A DNA stretch of 64,000 nt from Watersipora subatra (Eukaryota; Bryozoa; Gymnolaemata; Cheilostomatida; Watersiporidae), in the NCBI RefSeq assembly GCF_963576615.1, contig NC_088708.1, positions 6,138,001-6,202,000 on the forward strand, written 5' to 3'. Under the pieces are notes generated by a model. The model ran no database searches. It saw only the letters and a list, made by a program, of their open reading frames with translations, and had not been told where the DNA came from. The translations under genes were made by a program, and so were the position numbers. Shown piece after piece: positions 36,701-47,700 of this stretch; positions within the stretch are counted from its first letter, which is position 1, and each line of letters begins with the position of its first letter.

Positions 36701-39700
36701 CAATTTTATGACAAAAAATCATGTGACGAGGCTACTGAGTAGTTAAGATTGTGATGGTTAGATGGTTAAGCCCTGGCGGTAAATCAGTTACCCATGTGCC
36801 AGCCATAAAAGTATCAATAGAAGAGGGAATAGAAATGGAGTTATTGCCAGTTTATCAAATTCATTCCAGGCTCTGGAACCGATGAAACTGGTTTTAGATA
36901 AAAGGGAAAGTGGTTTGTTATCCGATTTATTCGCAAAGGTTTTTAATAAGAGGAAAGAAAACAGGAAAGGTCGATGCCAAGGTAACAGGCAGCCTAATTA
37001 GTGTGTGATGAAGAAATTTGCTAGCATAGGTTAAGATAGTCACCTTTTGTTGATGAGGTAAAGTGACGGATTCGGCCATTGAAGAGCTTTTTAAATGCCT
37101 CTAGAGTCTAGAGGTTAACAATCATTTTGTTAATATTTCTTAGGTAGACTGAAAAATCCAGTCACACAATACAAATAGCTATGAATAGTTCTTGGTTTTC
37201 TTGGTTATGTATATTGGTGTTTGACAATTGGTTGTTGTTGCTTTTAACATTGTGATTGCTTCGTCAAGCTAAGCATGATCATAGCAACACTGGCAAAAGC
37301 AGCAGTGTACCGAGCAGATGAGACCGAGAATGGTTATAATTTGAATGTTGGCTACAAGGTCGAATGATTCGAGAATGATGAAACCAAAAGAAAGAATGCG
37401 GCAAGCCAATAGTAGTGGACAGAATCAGTATTAGTTTAGCAACTTCTCAAAAAGTGAATGGTAGAGGCACTGTCAGCCCCTACAAAGCCAAGCTTCAGAG
37501 ACGCTGATTCTGTTCAGCGATTTGAACATTAACATTAACAAGCCCCAAGATCACTGGGAAAAGAAAGATGACAAGAATACATCTCCTAGGTTTGTTGGTA
37601 AGGTTGGGTTCCAAGAAGAACACTAGGGGGAGAGAAAAAGGTACATTCACTATCACTTCCCAATAATGTTTGGTGGATTACTATGCAAGCCTAATTGGTT
37701 TTTAAAAAAAGGCATTTTATATATGAAAGGGTCTGTCCATCTGGCTGGTTGCGTTGTAGAATTTTTGGCTAGAAGCAACAGATTAGCATTAGGTAGGGCC
37801 CGCCTTTATCTACATAGACCACCTATAGGATGCAAGTTCTAGAAAGTATCGGATGCCTTACTAAATACAGCTACAGTATGTACGGAGTGTAGTGTTCGTC
37901 TGTTTACTTAATTGAAGAGTAATTTACCAGGGAGACTTGTAGTAAGTAGAGAGCTATAATAAGTAAAGAAAAGAGTGTAGTAGATAGAGAATTGCAATCG
38001 GTAGTAGGTGGCAGATTTAGTAAATCTGCAACAATAAATAGCCTAGTAAGATTAATGGGAACAACGGTTATTTAAGCTCTAGGGATAAATAGAATACAAG
38101 ATAGTTGCAGCAATGTAGGTTTTAAAATGAATATTTGTGCTTAGTGAACAAATAATTTCACTGTTCAAACAAATTATCAGTACACAAATTTTGCATTTGT
38201 AAATATATAAATCTCAAAGATTGTGTGTGATTCTGTGTGTCCAGCTATAGCTCTGAAAATTTAGGAACAAAGTATCCGTTTTATGCTGGATTTGATCTTG
38301 GAACCTCCTGTCCGCCAGACAAATATCTTACTGATTTCGCTAGGCAAAATTGATGGATCCATTGGGCGATATATGTCGTTATGTGAGTGAAAATATGCAT
38401 ACCGTGCTGCGTTACGCAAGTCATTAGACTCTTATTAGTAAGTTTACTGATAAGTTTACTAACTAGCTTACTCAAACTAGCCATTGGCAATGTGCCAGGC
38501 TAATAGCAAGCAACTACATTACCTGTCACTGTTTATAAGCTGATTTTTAGTACCTGTGCAACGTCGGGAATTCCGCTAGTTTGTAAATATAACCAAATTA
38601 CTGTCTAAGGGAAATTTTGCAACTTGTTTGTTCAAAGTCAACATAAAAAGGTGTTAAGTGAAGAAGGAAATAGCAATAGACAAGTACTACAATGGCAACA
38701 ATGATGCCACATCATATAGCACAGCCAACTACATTGATACGCAGTAGAAACAAAAACTGCTCAAATAGAGTTTTGTTGAAAAAGTTACTTGTTGTTTGCT
38801 AGAAATTATTTGTCATTTAACAGCTTGCGACCTTTCAGGATCAACAAACTAACAAATTTTCATGTCATTTGAAAAGGTCTGATTCAACTATAGTGCAGAT
38901 CTGTTCTTTCTTAGGATTGTAACCATTTACAACAACAGAAACTGTAAAACTATAAAATATGAACGATACAAAGTCAAGGGTCTTAAAATCAGAAGTGATG
39001 TGCCGTACATGGTACAGAGGTAAAGTGTCTATATGACTGAGAGGCAAAATAGTGATGCCAATATGAAGGGCCATATATGATACAGATAAAAAATACCATA
39101 TTTTAAAGAAGCGACACGATAAATAACTGTTATACTTGCTAAATTAATGGTGTAAAATATGATACAGATGTGAGAACCTAAATATTTTTATTCTAATTAT
39201 ACAAAAACGTATGATATTAGCTATTTATATACAAATAAAGTAACTTTTAATCAAACGGTTAACATACTTATCACATGGCTAGTAATGCCTGCCAGATCAA
39301 ATATGCTTGCCACTTTTTCATCAAATACTTTCCTAGCCTTTTTCCTACCGCCATAGGGGTTAATAAACACCAGCAGTGACTTGGGTCTGTTTGTATCTGT
39401 AAAGATTGAAAACAAATACAAAAGTGGATATAACTTTAACACCATAACTTGCTAAACTAACTCAAAACATGTAATACAGGTAAGAATTTTAAAGTTAACC
39501 ATAACATGTGAATTGCCATTCTCAACTAATTTAAAAATTAGAATGTCATTTTAAGCAGTTTACAACCAATGTGTTGTGTTCTTGACTCCTTACATTTATC
39601 AAGCAACGAGCGGATACTATCCACCCACAAGGCACACTGCGCACTGCTGGAGCAGTATATCTCTACGCTTTTTGTTCTCCATATGTGCTTAGGAGCTCTT

Positions 39701-40229
39701 TTTATGATGTGAATTCGAAAGGCTGTAGCATTCACTGAAACCATTTCGATATCTCCATTTTTCGTCTCAGCTGTTTTCTCAACATATTCTACGGCTAAAA
39801 TCTCTTCAACTAGAACCCGGTTTTCTAAAAATAAAAATACACAAATTCAATATCACACGTATACAAGGATTATTACAATGACATTAGGCCTTAGCTTTCT
39901 GAACTCGACTTTGTTAACGTGTTATTTTACTTCATGAGAAAAGTGAAAGTGTACATTCTATATCTTAAATTATTCAAACTAAACTCATAGCACCCAAATT
40001 GTTCTACTAAAAAATAAGCAGGAACCAGCGATATTGTTTGCTCGCATGATTACTCACTGCACGCCCAAGTCTTGGTCTGTTTATCACTGAATGGTTGCTT
40101 GGTTTTGTACCACCATGAAAAAAGCTTATCGGTTAACTTCACGCTAAACGGTTTGTTAGAAATAGTTAGCGTGTCACTTAAATTTGTTCCAGCGGGATCT
40201 GCTGAGCTTAAACGTGACTGGGCTTCCAT
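27750..40229 (-). CDS. CERK: Ceramide kinase (12 coding exons)
   Basis: Exons in transcript order: 40229-40058, 39824-39594, 39396-39268, 34754-34691, 33461-33316, 33008-32789, 32266-32138, 31361-31279, 29910-29764 (or from 29892), 28577-28411, 28290-28088, 27855-27750; about 598 residues (human CERK 537). It phosphorylates ceramide to ceramide-1-phosphate at Golgi and plasma membranes. Residues 1-134 form the PH-like N terminus (FRIHIIKRAPKHIWR). The diacylglycerol-kinase-type catalytic domain has SLLVFINPYGG, the nucleotide motif VCVGGDGMFAELLNG, RIGVIPAGSTD and SALHIVVGDSMAIDV. CYTGCSIC keeps the CxxxCxxC motif specific to CERK. The end has STWNCDGE and the last exon RVHCQLVKLFARGIEE, closely matching human. 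All phases agree. Two in-frame acceptors 18 nt apart start exon 9. Intron 3 is 4.5 kb and holds decayed repeats. Confidence 0.96.
30383..30480. mobile_element. pogo-like terminal repeat fragment in a CERK intron
   Basis: TA|CAGTGGTCCCTCTGCTTACC, then TTAGTTTGTTCTGG, resembles the fragment at 15948. Only one end is recognised. It lies in the intron between CERK exons 8 and 9. Confidence 0.4.
31088..31141. repeat. Perfect 18-nt-arm hairpin in a CERK intron
   Basis: TTTATAAGATGAGACAAT (31088-31105) and its exact complement (31124-31141) flank an 18-nt loop. It could be a small MITE remnant or a transcribed hairpin; the sequence alone does not decide. Confidence 0.85.
31588..32088. mobile_element. 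Non-autonomous element, family with CAACGNCGGG end (copy A)
   Basis: It starts ATATATAAATTTCAATGTTT then GTCTGTCTGTCCAG, and ends with TAGCCGTACAACGGCGGGCATTC. The same start and end features, with different interior, occur at 38203-38582. Helitron/Helentron-like elements can look like this, but class is not established. It lies in the CERK intron between exons 7 and 8. Confidence 0.5.
33091..33322. repeat. Degenerate ~66-bp tandem repeat overlapping the CERK exon-5 donor
   Basis: Units begin at 33091, 33161, 33224 and 33290 (TRCCANNTGATG/TAGACACC...CAATACAAACTANAGAGT). The last, partial unit runs into CERK exon 5, whose donor is at 33315/33316. The unit at 33161 keeps the matching boundary: read on the minus strand, CTGCAG|GTACTTACC there versus CGGCAG|GTACCTACC at the true site. 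Confidence 0.8.
34950..37900. mobile_element. Old, broken element with terminal-like direct repeats (fossil, family unresolved)
   Basis: Two segments about 2.85 kb apart in CERK intron 3 (about 34953-35060 and 37793-37905) resemble each other in direct orientation at roughly 65 percent by eye, sharing GATGCAAGTTC and an AGTGTT-containing stretch. Between them no intact gene is visible. The arrangement could be an ancient LTR-type element, heavily decayed, or an old segmental duplication. Confidence 0.25.
38203..38582. mobile_element. Non-autonomous element, family with CAACGNCGGG end (copy B)
   Basis: It starts ATATATAAATCTCAAAGATT then TGTGTGTCCAGC and ends TAGTACCTGTGCAACGTCGGG followed by AATTCCGCTAG. 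It shares both termini with 31588-32088 and a tail stretch with 17310-17420. A tRNA-like patch may lie inside on the minus strand. It lies in CERK intron 3. Confidence 0.5.
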
Positions 40230-41750
40230 CTCGACATTTCAACAGACATTTACTACAGGATGTTTTTATGATGTGCTTCAGCGAGAAGCAGCACACGAAA
40301 AAATAGCGTAGATCCTAAATATTTTGATCAAAGAGGGCGTTACTTTTACCGTAGCGACTATTGATTCATAATTCAGTTAAGACCAGTTATCGAGGGCTTA
40401 ATTGCGGATGTTGAGGTGGTTAGGTAGTGGAGAACCCAACATCTACTTTCTGTTTATACCTTCCGATTATTATTATTTTGGTGGTGGTCGGCGTTCTTTG
40501 CTAATATGTCAGTATAGGTAGCGAATAACTTCCATTTGATGCAGTTTACATATTATGTCAAAAGATATATGCGATGATTTTAGTTTCGAAACTAGTTTTT
40601 GGAAGCCTAATTTAAAACCTTTGCCTGGCAGGTATGTGAATCAGAAGGGCAGAACGTATCATTGATAGCTTCAAGTTCATTGCACTGTATATTTAGTAAG
40701 AATTTTTTTTTAAATGTTTTGAGTAATTACAATTTGTAAAAAAGTTTTTAATAGTTTTTTTCAGGTTCTTGTTACAGATTAATTAATATGAGTAGTTGAA
40801 AGGAAAAAGATGATTTTGTAAAACTGTACTCCCATCTTGCAAAAAAAAACTTATATGCAACACCATTTCATTTAATCTGAAGTCTTTCGTATAATGTATT
40901 TTTATTTGCAAAATTTAAGCTCCTAATAAATAACACAACTTTGACGGTCAAACAAAGTACTTTCTAACGACTATTTTTGTTGTCTATATATTGTTTCAAA
41001 CATCTTAAACTTGGTTTATTACGAAATGGATATGGCTTATTATATCAAACCACAAGTATTCGACACAACATATATTTTTCTCAACAGTTGTAAAGCTAGT
41101 TTTTAATCATGTTAAGAGTTAATCATAACATCAAATGGCCTACACCAAAGTTCCACACTGACAATTTACATTAAAGAGTCAGATGTATATTACTGAAAAC
41201 AGACCAAGAGGCAATACATGCCTAGCTTATGGTTATGTATCAGACGATTATGTGGATCACAACGCACATAATCAAAAATGCATATTGTAGTTTATTATTT
41301 CAAGATGTTCACTCTATTAGGTACCACACATTTACTTCACATTGTTTCAGTCCTAATAGACCTTTATGCAATACTGCTGGTTTGGTTTTAATAGGCATAT
41401 AATCGACGTTATTGATAACTATGTTTTACATGTTCGAGTTCTGCACAAACAGAATACTAAGCAATGGGATACTACTAAGCTATTATTATTTTAGTGTCTT
41501 CAAGGTTACTTGTGCATCAACCTCTTCAGAAGGACATTGTAATGAACAGCCACACATAAAGTCTTTAGAAATCAACGGAGCCACTCGCACTACATCTTCA
41601 AAGTAGGTGTAAAGCAAGAAAAATAGATTTGTTGTAGGCAGTGTTTTAGCCTGTAATATTTCCATCCAACATTCTAATTCAGGATTTGCTTTTCAAGTTG
41701 TATAATTATACGATAGTACAGGGTTATTAGGAGTACGTTGAATCTGTAGC
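40230..41750. promoter_or_regulatory. Divergent intergenic region between CERK and TBC1D22
   Basis: The start codons of CERK (minus) and TBC1D22 (plus) are 1.5 kb apart and point away from each other, so the region must contain both promoters and the 5' UTRs, perhaps as one bidirectional promoter. The sequence is AT-rich with no CpG-rich block and no clear TATA box at either end. No gene is seen inside. Confidence 0.6.
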
Positions 41751-44700
41751 ATGGCTGCTTCACCAAGGAAGAATGCCAAGAGCTCTGCCACATCTTTCAA
41801 ACAGTACGAAGCTAGCACGCAAGATGCTTGGGATGATGGAGATGATGACCTTTTGGTCAGACTGAGACTAGATACGAATATTATACAGTCAACAGCAAAC
41901 CTGGTTATTGATAGCCACAACACTTCTGCTCCTCCTAATCTGATTTCTATACCTGCTGTACAAACGCCGCAGAAAGGTTATCTCTTTATTCATCTTTGTG
42001 TTATTCACTTTGCTAACAATTACTCATGCGTTTTCTCTTTCATTTGTAACCTGGCTTAAAGAGATTCGCTACTGATTTATAAAACTGAGTTATACTGAGT
42101 TATAAAACACTGCAATGGTTTTTTTAACTCTTTGTTGATACATGTACGGCAAACCTTTTGCGGAAATTAGCTGCCATTGGCTGCATGGCATTATATAGTT
42201 TTGTGAAAGAAGGTATTACACCGAACACAGTAAACAATAATTTTCAATGTCGGACAACTTATTGAGACCAACTTTTATAAGATATCTGATAAGTCAATAT
42301 TCGAAGTTACATTGCAATCTGTTATTCGTACACTAACAGTATCTAATGGGAGAAGTGAATCTACATCACATTCTCAGAGTGGAGCGCCTCAGAGAAATGG
42401 GGCGTCTGGTCAACGATCTATTTCTAAAGCTCAGAGTGAAAGGGAACTCGCTAAACAAAAAAAGTTTGAAGCGTTACTAAACTCTCCACCAAAGAATTTG
42501 CTAGGTATTTATGATCACTTGATTGGTTCTCATTATTCTCTCACAGGCAGCTTGTTATTTCAGTTACACCTTTCTTCAATAGCACGAGCATTCCCTCAAA
42601 ACAATATTCTGTATATCGTAATTATTATGTAACAATAACGTTGTGTGTCAGTCTTGGACGTTTCCAGTATGTTAGTTTAACTGCTCTTCATTGTGACAAT
42701 ATCAAAAATTCTGGTGTCCCATGCAGTTGTCTGGTGTCCCATGCAGTTGTCTGGTGTCCCATACAGTTGTCTGGTGTCCCATGCAGTTGTCTGGTGTCCC
42801 ATGCAGTTGTCTGGTGTCCCATGCAGTTGTCTGGTGTCCCATGCAGTTGTCTGGTGTCCCATGCAGTTGTCTGGTGTCCCATGCAGTTGTCTGGTGTCCC
42901 ATACAGTTGTCTGGTGTCCCATGCAGTTGTCTGGTGTCCCATGCAGTTGTCTGGTGTCCCATGCAGTTGTCTGGTGTCCCATGCAGTTGTCTGGTGTCCC
43001 ATGCAGTTGTCTGGTGTCCCATGCAGTTGTCTGGTGTCCCATGCAGTTGCCTGGTGTCCCATGCAGTTGTCTGGTGTCCCATGCTACGTATTACCATGTA
43101 TATAAGGGAAACAGTCCTCGTACAGAAGAAACTCAGCCAAGTCTTGTTGCTGTCTCTCGTTTATTAAATAAATGTTTGCTTATGTTTAGTTTACCTTGAG
43201 CTTGTCGTTTAGCTGAGATGAACATCTTAGAGTCATCTCACAGTGAGATAACAATAGAGATATTAATCTTTTGATTTCGCTTGCTATTGTGATAGCCTTA
43301 GCAACATGAATCTAATCTATGTAATTGCTTTGGTGCAATAATTTGGACAATATATAAAGTTATTTATCTTCAACTATGTAAGTACTCTTTGGCTGTCTCT
43401 GAATTCCTCATTAGTTATTTTGCGTCTATCATTTAATATAAGGCATAATCTAACTGAATGTGGAGTTGTTGACTCCTGTATCAGTCATAGTAAATGAAAT
43501 AAGAAGACAGAAATTGCAAGTTTAACACGCTTGTTCTATTTTTGATAGTATTGGCAGACTGGTCTTTGCAACTGACTAAGTTTTTATCAGCTTCATACAA
43601 ATTTTATTGCAGAGGAGCTGCGTCCTTTAAGTTGGTCAGGTATTCCTGCTTCATGCCGTCCCACAACCTGGAGGTTTTTATCGGTGAGTTGGATTGTGGT
43701 CTCCTTTTGATAAATGACACCTTGATATGAACCTGATGCGCTTTTTCATAAGTATACCATGTACCTGTTTTATTGTACGTTAGGGCTATCTACCAGCTGC
43801 CCTCGATCGAAGAGATTTGACCTTGGAACGAAAGCGGCAGGAATACTTTGGGTTCCTTGATCAGTACTTTGGCACCCGTCATCAGGATCAATATGAAGAA
43901 ATATTTCGGCAGATACATATTGATGTTCCTAGAATGAACCCTTTGATACCACTCTTTCAGAATAAACAAGTTCAAGAGGTATTTATATTGCTCTACTTCT
44001 TTTGTACCTTCAGCTGCGCGCTTCCTCCAAGCAATGATTTTAGTTTATCACAATGACTTACAGCTCTCTAAGCAACGCATTTCATCATCTTCATTGCGTA
44101 TCCTATAAAAGTAGATGTGAGAATGAGGAGTTGGTAAAAGAAGAGCGGTTGATTAACTATACTGTAGATGCTTCTATAATATATACCTCCATTTATTACA
44201 TTGTAGGAGCATCTACTGTACTGGTATGAGTAATTCTTGCTAGTTCCCATCTTCTTGAGCAACTGGTTAGGGTTGTAAGAATAGTATACGCATTACATGG
44301 ATTGCCTTCATAAATGACTAATGGTGAGCTTTTTTTTTAAAAGACGCAAAATATTATAAGTACTCATCAAACAACAGCGTTAGACAACATGTTTACTGCT
44401 GACGAGCTAGTGACAGACGTATTACATTTGTCTCTAACATTTTTTAGTCCGCGTTGACTAAGGATATTGGTTGTAACTCTCCTGCACACACATTACATAA
44501 ATCATATTCTCCATGTCTATTGAAGTTTTCTCTACTGTAGATATTTGAACGAATCCTGTATATCTGGGCCATACGTCATCCTGCCAGTGGATACGTGCAG
44601 GGCATCAATGATCTCGTCACTCCGTTCTTTGTAGTCTTCCTCAGCGAGTCGATTGACGCAGGTTTGTTCTACCTGAGTACTGTATGCTCCGTCTATTGAA

Positions 44701-47700
44701 ATATACCGCAACAGTTATTTGATTATTGGAACAAACGCCGAGTTGCTAAAATGATATGTAATTAGTCAAGGCTCCTCTACTACTTTTGTGAATAGTGTCT
44801 TGAAAAGTTGTGTTCACATCGCTATATGCATTTGACTTGCATATAATTTTCAGATTTAGTTTTATCGTCCAAGAAGTTGTAAAACTTATCACAGCTATCT
44901 AACGCTGTACATGTTCAACTTGTCTGCAAACAGTTTGGTCATTCATGCAGATGTGGAATCGGAAAATGTTGACATATCGGGTTTGAGCAAGGATCAGCTG
45001 AATATGATAGAGGCTGACAGCTTTTGGTGCATGTCAAAACTGCTCGATGGCATACAGGATAACTACACATTTGCCCAGCCTGGCATACAGAAGAAAGTGT
45101 CCGCTCTCAAGGAGCTCACTCATAGAATTGACAGTGGGTAACTTTGGCAAGATTCCCATTTTCCGCTTGCGTATTTATTAAGTCATGTCGCCGCTGTCTA
45201 TGTTTATCTCAAGTGAAAGCTTGCGGGCAATCTTAAAAGTTTTTGTTATTTATTACAATGTTTTAAATCATTACAAACATTTACTCATGTTGATGAGCAC
45301 AGAAATGATACTATTAAGCAGTGTAATACCAATAACAGGCAACTTACACCAACACATTGAGAACCAAGGGATAGAGTTCCTTCAATTCACCTTTAGATGG
45401 ATGAACAACCTACTGATGAGGGAGCTGCCCTTACGCTGTACAATAAGACTCTGGGATACTTACCTGGTATGCTTTGTCTTTATCTTCCTAGTTCAGTTTG
45501 TAGTCATAGGCATGCACTCAGGGAGATTATGTATATGTAATGCTTATCTATCTACTGATCTTGCTATCAGCATTTAATTGAATCTTTGTTTGATGAAATC
45601 TGAAATATTTATCTCACGTTTGAGCCTTTAATACTAAACTGTAAGTGCGCAGAAAGTTTCTTTGTTAGTTCTGAATGGGGAGCTCACAATTCTTCTATAT
45701 CTGGCTATTTTTATTCTAGCCCCCTTCTGTGTCGGTGCCAGCTAACACTCGAGTAATAAAACTGCATGTACATTTCGGTCAAGCATAGGCTGTGGCTGTG
45801 ATGACCCAACCTTTTTTAGGTAAAGCATAGTATGCAGTTCACACTAGGTTCGAAACTTGCGAGTGTCTAAAGGTCGAATTAGATCACTGATTTGGAGATG
45901 ACTCATTGCTGTTGTATTGAATCATCACCGAAACCGTGAAATCTACAATTGAAGAACATATTTACGACAAGTTTTTCCACTGCAATACAAAACAACGATT
46001 TTATAAAAGAAGAAAAATTAACAACACTCACAGAGCTAATTCAAGTAGTCCAACAAAACCAGTTAAACAGAATAAATGTCAAAATGTTCTGATCAGAAAC
46101 GTTGTTTATTAATCATCAGTTGTGTTTTGCTCGTTGGAATTCAAAAACCATAATGCTAAGCTTGGATGGAGGGTAAATACTGGAAATAAAAGACTGTCGC
46201 CGACACTGGGCTGGCCGCAGTCTAACCCTCCTGCCGAATCACCACTACAGTTGGCCGAACACACAACACACTCTGAAACAATTTTCATGGCCCCTTGTAC
46301 TTGAGCACAACGATGTTTTAATTAAAAACAATAAAATTGGTGAGTGAGTAATAGACAGAAATATCTACTTGGGTTCTCTCACGCATAGGCTGTGATTCAT
46401 GATGATCCAACCTTGTTTTAGGCTGAACCAGATGGGTTTGCTGACTATCATCTCTACGTATGCGCCGCTTTTCTGACAAAGTTCTCCAAACAACTCATTC
46501 AGCAGCAAGACTTTCAGGTAATGTCGGTATCCTAGCTTTACGAGTCGATCACATGAGAACGTGTGAACTGTATTTAGTCTGTATTTACTGCACTTGTTCA
46601 TCTTACTGCGTAATTAAAAGTACATTTCATTTAGTGTCTATTTCATTTTGTGAACTGTATGATTGAAAGTATATCTATTTCATTTTGTGAACTGTATGAT
46701 TGAAAGTATATCTATTTTATCTTGTGAACTGTATGATTGAAAGTCTGTCTATTTCATCTTGTAAACTGTATGATTAAAAGTATATCTATTTCATCTTGTG
46801 AACTGTATGATTGAAAGTATGTCTATTTCATCTTGTGAACTGAATGATTGAAAGTATATCTATTTCATCTTGTGAACTGTATGATTGAAAGTCTGTCTAT
46901 TTCTTCTTGTGAACTGTATGATTGAAAGTATATCTATTTCATCTTGTAAACTGTATGATTGAAAGTATGTCTATTTCATCTTGTGAACTGAATGATTGAA
47001 AGTATATCTATTTCATCTTGTGAACTGTATGATTGAAAGTCTGTCTATTTCTTCTTGTGAACTGTATGATTGAAAGTATATCTATTTCATTTTGGGAACT
47101 GTTTGATTGAAAGTATATCTATTTCATCTTGTGAACTGTATGATTGGAAGTCTGTCTATTTCATCTTGTGAACTGTATGACTGAAAGTATGTCTATTTCA
47201 TCTTGTAAACTGTATGATTGAAAGTATATCTATTTCATCTTGTGAACTATATGATTGAAAGTATGTCTATTTCATCTTGTGAACTGTATGATTAAAAGAA
47301 TGTCTATTTCATTTTGTGAACTGTATAATTGAAAGTATGTTTATTTCATCTTGCGAACTGTATGATTGAAAGTATGTTTATTTCATCTTGTGAACTGAAT
47401 GATTGAAAGTCTGTCTATTTCATCTTGTGAACTGTATGATTGAAAGTCTGTCTATTTCATCTCGTGAACTATCTGATTGAAAGTATATCTATTTCATCTT
47501 GTAAACTGTATGATTGAAAGTATGTCTATTTCATCTTGTGAACTGTATGATTGAAAGTATGTCTATTTCATCTTGTGAACTGTATGACTGAAAGTATGTC
47601 TATTTCATCTTGTAAACTGTATGATTGAAAGTATATCTATTTCATCTTGTGAACTATATGATTGAAAGTATGTCTATTTCATCTTGTGAACTGTATGATT

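Noticed and set aside
42641-43199. Six overlapping frames of 121-168 codons on both strands
   Set aside because: All read the 20-bp array, whose length is not a multiple of three, so every frame cycles through the same short peptides. No gene.
46122-46304. 60-codon frame upstream of TBC1D22 exon 8
   Set aside because: Intronic and lies between the duplicated and true acceptors; does not match the family protein and breaks the phase if included.
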